This document shows positions 1 to 8,732 of a DNA stretch of 64,000 bases, piece after piece. The stretch lies in NCBI GenBank assembly GCA_037176725.1, contig JAZBRS010000057.1, positions 90,727,501 through 90,791,500 on the forward strand, in the 5' to 3' direction. A program made the position numbers and the translations under genes. The notes under the pieces were generated by a model. It worked only from the letters and a program-made list of their open reading frames with translations, did no database searches and was not told the DNA's origin. The stretch's first letter is position 1. Each line of letters starts with the position of its first letter. Origin of the DNA: Posidonia oceanica (taxonomy: Eukaryota; Streptophyta; Magnoliopsida; Alismatales; Posidoniaceae).

Positions 1-640
1 TTACGGTCCTGTCAACCGGCGGATAGTTTACAGTCCTATCAACTGGTGGATAGTTTACAGTCCTATCAACTGGAAACAGCATTGCGAGGGACAGTTACTG
101 GATGTCAGCCGTATAACATCATTGCGCGTGGTAGTTTACAGTCCTACCAACTGGTGGATAGTTTACAGACCTATCAACTGGAGCGACAGTTTACGGTCCT
201 GTCAACCGGCGGATAGTTTACAGACCTATCAACTGGAAACGCGCAATGATGAGGGATAGTTACTGGATATCAGCCGTATAATGCAATTGCGGGTGATAGT
301 TTAGGAGTATCAGCCTAACGACAGTTTACGGTCCTGTCAACCGGTGGATAGTTTACAGACCTATCAACTGGAGGATAGTTTACAGTCTTATCAACTGGAA
401 ACCGCAATTGCAAGGGACAGTTACTGGATGTCAGCCGTATAATGTAATTGCACGCGGTAGTTTACAGTCCTACCAACTGGAGCAACAGTTTACGGTCCTG
501 TCAACCGGTGGATAGTTTACAGACCTATCAACTGGAAAAGTGCAATTACGAGGGACAGTTACTGGATGTCAGCCGTATAACACAACTGCGGGCCAACCAT
601 GGATCGGCCAGAAGATAGTTTAGGTTATCAGCCTGAGAGT
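1..640. repeat. Composite tandem repeats in the 3' UTR of element A
   Basis: A mosaic of short phrases: AGTTTACAGACCTATCAACTGG-like units of about 26 bases alternate with CAGTTACTGGATGTCAGCC-like units. A larger period of roughly 140-190 bases is visible from the recurrence of CGGTCCTGTCAACCGG near 4, 192, 332 and 494. No coding potential is apparent. The region lies between the extra ORF and the unseen 3' LTR, where Tat elements are known to carry hypervariable tandem repeats. Confidence 0.85.
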
Positions 641-745
641 GATTGATTGTTGATAGTTTCGGATATCAGCCTAGCACGAGTTTGATAGATTGATAGTTTC
701 GGATATCAGCCTAGCACGAGTGATTGATTGATTGATAAGAGGGGG
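640..745. repeat. Short direct repeats around a GATAGTTTCGGATATCAGCC phrase
   Basis: Two near-identical copies of a roughly 40-base unit with GATAGTTTCGGATATCAGCC and GCACGAGT, flanked by GATT repeats. It bridges the composite array on the left and the 35-base array on the right. Confidence 0.7.
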
Positions 746-746
746 C

Positions 747-1464
747 AAGATCATGATGAGAAATTAAGCTAAAGAGGGGATGAGATCATGATGAGAAATT
801 AAGCTAAAGAGGGGACGAGATCATGATGAGAAATTAATCTAAATAGGGGATGAGATCATGATGAGAAATTAAGCTAAAGAGGGGATGAGATCATGATGAG
901 AAATTAAGCTAAAGAGGGGACGAGATCATGATGAGAAATTAAGCTAAAGAGGGGGGTGAGATCATGATGAGAAATTAAGCTAAAGAGGGGATGAGATCAT
1001 GATGAGAAATTAATCTAAAGAGGGGATGAGATCATGATGAGAAATTAATGCTAAAGAGGGGACGAGATCATGATGAGAAATTAAGCTAAAGAGGGGACGA
1101 GATCATGATGAGAAATTAATCTAAAGAGGGGATGAGATCATGATGAGAAATTAAGCTAAAGAGGGGATGAGATCATGATGAGAAATTAAGCTAAAGAGGG
1201 GACGAGATCATGATGAGAAATTAATCTAAAGAGGGGATGAGATCATGATGAGAAATTAAGCTAAAGAGGGGACGAGATCATGATAAGAAATTAAGCTAAA
1301 GAGGGGACGAGATCATGATAAGAAATTAAGCTAAAGAGGGGATGAGATCATGATGAGAAATTAAGCTAAAGAGGGGACGAGATCATGATGAGAAATTAAT
1401 CTAAAGAGGGGATGAGATCATGATGAGAAATTAAGCTAAAGAGGGGACGAGATCATGATAAGAA
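747..1464. repeat. 35-bp tandem array, about 21 copies
   Basis: Units begin GAGATCATGATGAGAAATTA and end AAAGAGGGGAY. Unit starts at 747, 782 and 817 give a period of exactly 35 bases, and the last full start is near 1449. Copies differ by a few substitutions such as AAGCT versus AATCT and GGGAC versus GGGAT. One copy has a one-base insertion and another GGGGGGT. There are no unique spacers. It sits in the 3' UTR of element A. Confidence 0.95.
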
Positions 1465-1572
1465 TGATAAGATATCGGACTTATCGGCCGGCAAAGAAGG
1501 GGTAAGGGAATGATGAGAATGATAAGATATCGGACTTATCGGCCGGCAAAGACGGGGTAAGGGAATGATGAG
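1465..1572. repeat. 55-bp direct repeat, two copies
   Basis: The phrase GATAAGATATCGGACTTATC recurs at 1465 and 1520, followed by GGCCGGCAAAG and GGGGTAAGGG. The two copies differ at one base near the middle. Confidence 0.85.
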
Positions 1573-2340
1573 AAGAAACCATCCCTATGACGCCAGGAAC
1601 GTCATAGGGGAAAGGGGGAGAGAATGATACCATGGGGCGATCAAAAGATGCCCCTGGTGTCGGGATGACACCAGGGGTTGGCCAGCGCGTCCATGGCATC
1701 GAAAGCAGAGAGTGATGACAAGAGTGTCGTGCTTGTCAGACGAGTAGTTTGGGGTACCAGCCCGCAAGGGATTCAGCTGAGGGCGATCAGCTGGGGACTC
1801 AGCTGGGGTGACCAGCCGAGAAGAGTGTTAGGTTGACGGACCTTTCGCCGAGCAGTTTGGGGTGCCAGCCCGCGGGGATGATGATCCAGCTGAGGCGACC
1901 AACTGGGGACGACCAACCGAGAAGGGGACTCAGCTGGGGATGATCAGCTGGGGATGATACCACCGGGCGACCAAAAGATGCCCCTGGTATCAGGATGATA
2001 CCAGGGGATGGTCGGTACGCCCCTGGCATCAGGATGCAAGGACAGATAGGCGAGTGGATGGATGATAGGTTGACGGACCCATCGCCGAGCAGTTTGGGGT
2101 GCCAGCCCACGAGGGACTTAGCTGAGGATGAACAGTTGAGGAGGATAACAGGTTGACGGACCTTTCGCCGGGCAGTTTGGGGTGCCAGCCCGTAGAGGAT
2201 GGTGGTCCAGCTGGGGGCGACCAACTGGGGATGCCGGACAGCGGAGCTGAGTGTCGCGGGCCTGCAGATGCTCTGGGCTCCGGATTGGGTGCTGAGGACT
2301 TCGCCGCGCTGGGATGTCTGCAAGTCTGATTAGAGGGCCC
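1573..2340. repeat. Degenerate repeats and hairpin modules in the 3' UTR of element A
   Basis: Repeated phrases of the type CAGTTTGGGGTGCCAGCCC (near 1746, 1851, 2089 and 2173), TTGACGGACCTTTCGCCG and CAGCTGGGGATGATCAGC are interspersed. Inverted repeats such as GCCCCTGGTATC paired with GATACCAGGGG (near 1980-2008) would form stems. Short ORFs here arise from the repeats and are not credited. Confidence 0.75.
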
Positions 2341-2505
2341 AAGATAATGATGATGATGATATGCAATGCAGCAAAGAGTCTTGATGTGCAAGCAGAAAGC
2401 AGAAACAGTTTTTATTGATATGATCTTGATAAGTACAATGCCTGAGGCAGGCCAGAAAAGCACAGCACAAATTGAAAGAAGACCACATGATGGTCGCACA
2501 AGGGC

Positions 2506-3708
2506 CTAGTCAACCCGGGCCTTCTTCGGCTGCCTGGAGTCGAGGAACAAGGGGCCGCCTGGCGGGACTTCAGTGATTGGCCAGAGCTGTCGGACTTCCG
2601 CTTCATAATCAGAAGTGCATCCAGTACCTCTCACGGCTGCAACGTCTGTAGATTGGACCCCATGCTGCATCAGACTAGCAAGCTTCTTGGTTGGGGCAGT
2701 GGTGTTGAGAGGATAAGTCTGTAGAAGCTCGGGCGCTGTACTGTCGATGAAGGCGCCCTGCTGGAAGCCGAACTGGCGCATGACCCTGATTGGATGGTAC
2801 TCTACGCCTGCTGTGAAGCCTGGAAGAATGATCAGCCGCGTGTCACGCGCGCTGAAGAAGATTGTGAATGGCTCTGCTGCAGAGGGAATGATGCGCCAGA
2901 TCACAGCGTCGTCAGTCAATGCTGACAGCCTCTCGTATTCGTCTTTGACGCTCTTGTCTGTTCTGGTACGGGCGCTACTGCAGAAGGCTTCGAAGGCGTG
3001 CACTTGAGGGCGCAGGAAGTCCATTTCTAAGTGCGCGATCAGCCAGACTTGTATAAGTGCTCCGCAACCGTGGAAGTGGCGGCAGCGATGAGAAATGCGG
3101 TCCAGCCCGCGATAAGTCTCTGCCAAGACAACTGGTGCCAGGTCTATATGCTGGGTCACCACAGCTAGTGCAATCTCTGCGACCTCGATGGCCACTGTCA
3201 GTCGGCCATGAGCGAAGATTAGTTCGCCCAGAAAGCGGATGACGAATCCTCGGAGCCACAGCTCATCTCCGAGGTCAGCACGCTTGTTCAAGATTTCATC
3301 AAAGTGTGCAAGGCGAAGCATAGGCTCTTGTCCACTAGTGCAGATTAGCTTTTGTTGGCAGGCTTGAGTGGAGAGTCCAGTCAGTTGGTTCAGGACTCGG
3401 AGATATCCGTCGCGCCTCATGAAGACAGGCGGCCCCAAGATCTTTGAAAAGCCGCAGATCCGACGCACCTCTTCCAGTGTAGGTGTCAGCTCAGTCTTGT
3501 TGAAACGGAAGACATGATGCGCCGGCTTCCAGAATCTCGCGGCGGCACACAGAAGGTGGCGGCTGACCTCCACATCAGCAGCCTTTAGCAGCTTAGTTGG
3601 TATGCCCCATAGGCGCAACTTTTCACAGTCTTGTAGAGTGAGCCTGCTGATCCATTCTCGCAGGGTTTCCGAGCAGTGTGCGGGAGTCAACAGAGTAGGA
3701 AAACCCAT
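2506..3708 (-). CDS. DUF7745-like (PMD-related) extra ORF of element A, sense orientation, intronless
   Basis: An intact ORF 3' of pol on the same strand as the element, about 400 residues from the ATG at 3708. The frame is open upstream to an ATG at 3843, but copies B and C are similar only from MGFPTLL onward, so 3708 is preferred. Characteristic stretches are LREWI, EVSRHLLCAA-RFW (about residues 45-65), TPTLEEVRRICGF, VFMRRDGY, LGDELWLRGF-RFLGELIF, HRCRHFHGC and EYHPIRVMRQFGF. I recognise the pattern as the plant DUF7745 family, related to the plant mobile domain; no biochemical activity is known to me. The ORF has no internal stop and lacks the 77-nt intron of the homologous gene in element B. 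Confidence 0.8.
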   Translation of the reverse strand: MGFPTLLTPAHCSETLREWISRLTLQDCEKLRLWGIPTKLLKAADVEVSRHLLCAAARFWKPAHHVFRFNKTELTPTLEEVRRICGFSKILGPPVFMRRDGYLRVLNQLTGLSTQACQQKLICTSGQEPMLRLAHFDEILNKRADLGDELWLRGFVIRFLGELIFAHGRLTVAIEVAEIALAVVTQHIDLAPVVLAETYRGLDRISHRCRHFHGCGALIQVWLIAHLEMDFLRPQVHAFEAFCSSARTRTDKSVKDEYERLSALTDDAVIWRIIPSAAEPFTIFFSARDTRLIILPGFTAGVEYHPIRVMRQFGFQQGAFIDSTAPELLQTYPLNTTAPTKKLASLMQHGVQSTDVAAVRGTGCTSDYEAEVRQLWPITEVPPGGPLFLDSRQPKKARVD

Positions 3709-5258
3709 TGCACTGGTTGCAAAAAACAGGCTGATTGCTGCAAGGCTTGAGGTACCTGCTATCAATAAACAGTCAGATCTCGCAGGCATATAATCTTTGA
3801 CGACAAGCAGAAGCTGAGACTGAAAGTGTAGTTCCATATGCATTCAGCAGTTGATAACAGAACATAGCAGTTAAGCACAAGTGAATAAAGGGAATTGGCA
3901 GCAGTCCGGTGAAAAGCGGGGGCGAGGGCCGGCAGGGGATGTGGACTGGCGCAGCTTGAGTGTCGCCGATGTGCCTCTGCTGGGGAAGAGTATTGTCTCA
4001 GGGCCTGAGCGTGTTGCAGAGCGGAGGGATTGGTGGAAGGAGAAAGGAAAGAAGGAAGATGCATGAGTGCAAGATGCTAGTGATATGCTTATGTGGATGA
4101 ATATTATTGGATGACTAAGTATGTTTGAATGGATGGATATGCTTGGGTGGATGCTTGAATGCCCTCAGCGTACGGAGTGCTTTGGTGCCTGCTGCAGAGG
4201 AAGGGAGTGGTCCTTGACTCACTGGGCCCTACTCAGACTCTCGGCTTATTGGTGGCGCTCCGGAACAGGTCGTTGGCATTATACAGGTGGTGATGTGGTG
4301 AGGACAGGCTACTGGCTGCATTCTCAGGACCTACACCTATTCTTTCAGCTCTCTCTCTTTTTTCTTCTTTTCTCTTTCTTTTTTTTTTTGAAAGGTTTCT
4401 CCCTCATAGGTATGCAGTCTTTCTCTGCCCCTAGCTGAGAGAGGGTATGTGTTTGCTCTTGGGAGGATGTGGTAGACCCCTTTTTCAGGCTCGACATGCT
4501 GGGGATCTCCAATAAAGTATGGGGGATAACGGTGCCTGTGTGTTTTTTGGGGCTACCTTTGCCTTTTTCTCTTTTTTTTGTTTGTTTCGCTTGCTTTTCT
4601 CCTTTTTTTTTTGTTTTTGTTTTTGCTCTATCCCTTTTTTTTGATCTTTTCTTTTTCTCCTTTTTCTCTTTTTTTTTCAGGCTTTTGCTATCCCCATTCT
4701 GGTGGCAAAAGAAGGGTGCTTGAAAATGTAATGGATTCAGATTTTGGGTTTGCTGTGTGATGGGTGGAAGGAGCAGGGTTAGACTGCACACCCCTATCTC
4801 TAGGGCCGGCTTCTGTCTTCGTCTTCTGTCCCTTTGAGGAGCCCAAATCTAGATGTCTATTCTCACTTTTTTTTTTCAAGCTCACATCCTAACATTTTTT
4901 CTCCCTCAGAGGTGTATGTCCTTGTGAGATTGGGCAGTTCGCCCATCCTAATTGGTGGTGGCTCCCTCACTTGCTAAGTCATCTAAGTAGTGCCGGGTGA
5001 GGCAGGGTGACCCTTTCCAGAGCAGGCGAGCACTTCCGGTTGTCATCACCGGGCTCAAGATGCAATGCTTGAGAGAATGACGATGATGATTTGAATAGGG
5101 ATGCAAGAGTTGAAAGGATGACGATGATGATTTGAAATAGAGAGTCGCAAGAGTTGAAAGAATGACGATTATGATTTGAAAGGAGATGAAGTAAGAAGGC
5201 GAGAATGAAAATGCAAGTGTAGGTGGGAGAAGGGCATCTGCAATGGGGCCGCTTTCGG
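3709..5258. other. Spacer between integrase and the DUF7745-like ORF of element A
   Basis: No credible gene. Blocks around 4150-4520 and 4880-5045 are recognisably shared with the matching spacers of element B (about 40240-40900) and C (about 54350-55010), so this is a conserved part of the family. On the element sense strand 4345-4700 is almost pure purine (plus strand CTTTT runs), and the ORFs in it are lysine/glutamate-rich or phenylalanine-rich shadows. Confidence 0.7.
5067..5190. repeat. Minisatellite of about 45-50 bp, three copies
   Basis: The phrase GAATGACGATGATGATTTGAA recurs with small changes near 5075, 5118 and 5160, each preceded by AGAGTTGAAAG-like sequence. Element C keeps a single related phrase near 55038. 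Confidence 0.7.
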
Positions 5259-7271
5259 CTACTGATAGTACTTCTTCAGATAGCAGAGGTTGACGGGCTC
5301 AGACTGCTCGACCTGGTCCATATCTTCAAGGGTTACAGCGCCTCCCGAAAAGATCTGCTTGACCACAAAGGGGCCACGCCAATTGGGTCGGAATTTCCCT
5401 CGACCGTCCGGCAAGTGAATGGCGCGCAAGACAAGGTCCTCTGGCTGGAAGCTTCTGGGCTGGACCTTCTTCAAGAATGCTCTGGCCATCCGCTTCTGAT
5501 AGCAGTGAGCGTTGTGCATGGCTTGCAATCTGCGCTCATCAATCAAGTTCAGTTGGATGCAGCGGTCTTCGACCCATTTTGCTTCTTCCAACTCAGCTTC
5601 CCGCAGGATCCGCAGAGAGGGGATCTCCACTTCAACAGGTAACACCGCTTCCATGCCGTACACCAGAGAGTACGGGGTGGCTCCTGTAGAGGTCCGGATT
5701 GATGTCCTGTACGCCCAGAGCGCGTACGGGAGCTTGTCGTGCCAATCCTTGTGGATTTCTGCCATTTTCTTCAGGATCTTGACAATGTTCTTGTTTGCAG
5801 ACTCCACTGCTCCGTTCATCTGAGGCCGATAAGGCGAGGATCGATGGTGCTTGATTCTGAGACCTTGCAGGTATTCTTCGATCCTTTTGGCAATAAAGTT
5901 TGAGCCGTTATCCGAGATGACAGAGCACGGGACCCCATACCGGGCAACAATATTGTTTCTGATAAATTTTTCTGTTGCCGAAGCGGTGACTGTCTTGTAA
6001 GAGGCTGCTTCCACCCACTTGGTGAAGTAATCGATCGCTACCAAAATGTAACGATGACCATTTGAAGCAGCAGGGTGGATGGCGCCAATGACATCGATCC
6101 CCCAGGTGGAGAAAGGCCATGGCAAAGACATGTTGTGCAGCTGATGTGGAGGGGCCTTGATGAAGTTACCATGAATCTGACAGTTGTGGCATCTACGCAC
6201 GAACCGGCAGCAGTCGGCTTCCATGGTCTGCCAGAAATAACCTTGCAGCATGATCTTCTTGGCTAGGAGAACGCCGTTCATGTGCGGGCCACAGGTCCCC
6301 GCATGCACTTGAAGCATCAGCGTGTCAGCCTCTGATTTGTTCAGGCAGCGCAGTAGCATCTGATTGTATGACCTTCTGTACAGCTGCCCGGCCCCTAACA
6401 CATACTTTGACGCCAGACGCGCCAAAGTTCTCTTGTCTGCTGCCGTGGTATCAGGAGGAAAGTTACCAGACTCCAGGAAAGATTTTATGTCTTGATACCA
6501 GGGCTGCCCCTCTGCGGGATCCGCTTCTTCTATGCTCATGCAGTATGCAGGCTGTTCAATGCGAGTGACTGATACATCCACACTGCTGTCTTCAGAAATG
6601 GTGAGCCAGGACGCCAGAGTTGCTAGTGCGTCTGCATACGCGTTCTTTGCTCTGTTCAGGTATGTGAAGCGGATGCCCTTGAATTCTTTCATCAACCTCA
6701 GCAGGTGTTCGTGATACGGCACAAGCTTGGGATCTTTTGTCTTCCATTCGCCGTTCACTTGAGAAATTACCAGCATGGCATCGCCGTGCACATGCAGCTT
6801 CTGCGCCTCATGCTCGAGGGCGACTTTCAACCCCAGGATGCATGCTTCGTACTCTGCTTCGTTGTTTGTGCAGGTGAAAGTCAGCTTCCTCGCGAAAGGA
6901 GTCATCTGTCTTTGGGGCGTGGTCAGCACTGCGCCTACGCCCCGGCCCTTCTTGTTGACTGCACCATCAAAGTAGAGCTGCCATTCCTCTGCTTCTTCAG
7001 GATTTTTCTGCTCAGAGTCCTCCATTGCAAAGAGAATGTCTTCATCAGGGAACTGCGTCTGGAGGGGTTGGTATTCAGGCAGAGGGAGGTCAGCAAGATG
7101 GTCTGCCATTGCTTGACCCTTCATGGATTTCTGTGTGACGAAGGTGATGTCGTACTGAGACAATAACACCTGCCACTTAGCACATCTGCCCACCATGGCC
7201 GGCTTCTGGAAGAGGAATTTGATAGGATCATGCCGGCATAAGAGCTGCACTGGGTATGCCATCATGTAGTG
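5259..7271 (-). CDS. Element A pol, 3' part: end of RNase H, archaeal-type RNase H, integrase
   Basis: ORF of 668 residues from 7265 in the same frame as the upstream RT ORF, from which one TGA at 7272 separates it. Residues 1-60 finish the first, Ty3-type RNase H. About residues 90-215 form a second RNase H with acidic residues in YFDGAVN, NNEAEYEA, VHGDAMLV and NAYADALATLAS. Integrase follows: an HHCC zinc-binding region (VHAGTCGPH and CHNC), a core with WGIDVIG, DNGSNF and NGAVESANK (spacing D-35-E), then GRGKFRPNWRGPF and a C-terminal tail ending KKYYQ, with no chromodomain. All integrase catalytic residues are present. The product would supply reverse transcription (RNase H) and insertion of element DNA in the nucleus. 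Confidence 0.93.
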   Translation of the reverse strand, partial: HYMMAYPVQLLCRHDPIKFLFQKPAMVGRCAKWQVLLSQYDITFVTQKSMKGQAMADHLADLPLPEYQPLQTQFPDEDILFAMEDSEQKNPEEAEEWQLYFDGAVNKKGRGVGAVLTTPQRQMTPFARKLTFTCTNNEAEYEACILGLKVALEHEAQKLHVHGDAMLVISQVNGEWKTKDPKLVPYHEHLLRLMKEFKGIRFTYLNRAKNAYADALATLASWLTISEDSSVDVSVTRIEQPAYCMSIEEADPAEGQPWYQDIKSFLESGNFPPDTTAADKRTLARLASKYVLGAGQLYRRSYNQMLLRCLNKSEADTLMLQVHAGTCGPHMNGVLLAKKIMLQGYFWQTMEADCCRFVRRCHNCQIHGNFIKAPPHQLHNMSLPWPFSTWGIDVIGAIHPAASNGHRYILVAIDYFTKWVEAASYKTVTASATEKFIRNNIVARYGVPCSVISDNGSNFIAKRIEEYLQGLRIKHHRSSPYRPQMNGAVESANKNIVKILKKMAEIHKDWHDKLPYALWAYRTSIRTSTGATPYSLVYGMEAVLPVEVEIPSLRILREAELEEAKWVEDRCIQLNLIDERRLQAMHNAHCYQKRMARAFLKKVQPRSFQPEDLVLRAIHLPDGRGKFRPNWRGPFVVKQIFSGGAVTLEDMDQVEQSEPVNLCYLKKYYQ

Positions 7272-8730
7272 TCACAGCTTCTGTGCAGCCCAGACAAGTG
7301 ACAAGCAAGTCTTCTCTAGTGTTGTGTACCTGGCTTCGCATTCATTAAATTTCTTGCTCAGGTAGTAGATGGCGCGCTCCTTCCTACCAGATTCGTCATG
7401 TTGGCCCAAGACGGCGCCCATGGAATGCTGCGTGGTAGAAAGGTAGAGAAGTAAAGGTCTCCCCGGCGTAGGCGGGACCAGGACAGGAGGCTTGATCAAC
7501 AGCTGCTTGATCTTGGCAAATGCAGCCTGACACTCCTCGCTCCAGTGAATCTGCGCATTCTTCTTTAAGAGCTTGAATATGGGTTCGCAGATGGGCGTAA
7601 GCTGTGCAATGAAGCGACTGATAAATTGTAAACGCCCAAGCAGACTTCTGACTTCTTTTTCAGTTCTAGGGGGTAGCATATCCACGATGGCTTGTGCTTT
7701 CAACGGGTCCACCTCAATCCCCCTTTGGCTAACAATGTAGCCGAGCAATTTGCCAGAAGACACCCCGAATACGCACTTCTTGGGATTCAGGCGCAGCTTG
7801 TACTTCCGTAGACGGTCAAAGAGCTTTCTGAGACAGGCAAGATGATCCTCGGGCTCTTTGGTTTTGGCGATCATATCGTCTACGTAGACCTCCACTTCTT
7901 GGTGCATGAGGTCGTGGAATAATGCAGTCATGGCCCTCTGATAGGTTGCACCAGCATTCTTCAGGCCGAACGGCATGACTTGGTAGCAGAAGACTCCCCA
8001 AGGAGTGATGAATGAGGTCTTTTCCATGTCCTCTTCTGCCATTTTGATCTGATTGTATCCAGAAAAGCCGTCCATGAAGGAGAGCATTTTGTGGCCCGCT
8101 GTATTGTCGACTAGGACGTCAATGTGGGGCAATGGAAAGTCGTCCTTGGGACATGCCTTGTTCAGGTCCCTATAGTCGATGCAGATCCGGATTCGGCCTT
8201 CTTTCTTGGGCACAGGTACAATGTTTGCCAGCCATTCAGGATAAAGAACGACCTTCAGAAAGTTGACTCCAAGCTGCTTCATTATCTCTTCTTTGATCAT
8301 GAGCAGCCACTGCGGTCGCCATCTTCTCAATTTCTGCTTTACTGGCTTGGCATCCGGATTTAAGGGCAGATTGTGCACCACTATCTCTATGTCAAGGCCG
8401 ACCATATCTTCATAACTCCGGGCGAAGACATCCGCATATTCTTTCAGGAATGCGATGAATTCTGCTCGAACCTGGGTGGACAGCTGGGCACTGATGCAAA
8501 CTTCTCTGACTTCCTCAGCTGTGCCGATATTGACAACCTCCGTTTCTTCTTCGACATGGAGGTTGGGGCCTTCTGGGTCGTCGTCATAGGGCCGGAACTC
8601 GGGCAAAGGTTCGCCAGTCTCATCTATGCCTGTATCGTCCTCTTCTCCATAAGCAACAAGTTCTGAGAGGATCTCTTTCTCGAAAGAAGGACTTGCAATG
8701 CTGAAAGAGTGTATGTGTTCTGCTGCTTGG
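7272..8730 (-). CDS. Element A pol, 5' part: reverse transcriptase and start of first RNase H
   Basis: Open between the TAG at 8733 and the TGA at 7272, in the same frame as the gag-protease ORF upstream. RT motifs run in order: PVKQKLRRW, GVNFLKVVLYPEWLANIVPV, RICIDYRDLN, PLPHIDVL, MDGFSGYNQI, TSFITPWGVFCYQVMPFGL-NAGATYQR, the catalytic box VYVDDMI (about plus 7871-7897) and LNPKKCVFGV. The Ty3-type RNase H follows but reads LLLYLSTTQHSMGAVLGQ where a TDAS-type catalytic motif would be expected. Both flanking stops look like single C to T changes (CAG to TAG at 8733, CGA to TGA at 7272), so this was once one polyprotein. Confidence 0.93.
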
Positions 8731-8732
8731 CC

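Noticed and set aside
747..1464. Regular 35-bp repeats resembling a CRISPR array
   Set aside because: The units abut with no unique spacers, and the context is a plant retrotransposon 3' UTR.
3709..3843. N-terminal extension of the element A DUF7745-like ORF
   Set aside because: Similarity to the copies in B and C begins at the ATG at 3708; upstream codons are probably untranslated.
4345..4791. Lysine-rich ORF and facing Phe/Leu-rich ORFs
   Set aside because: Produced by a polypurine/polypyrimidine tract; no conservation with the spacers of B and C.
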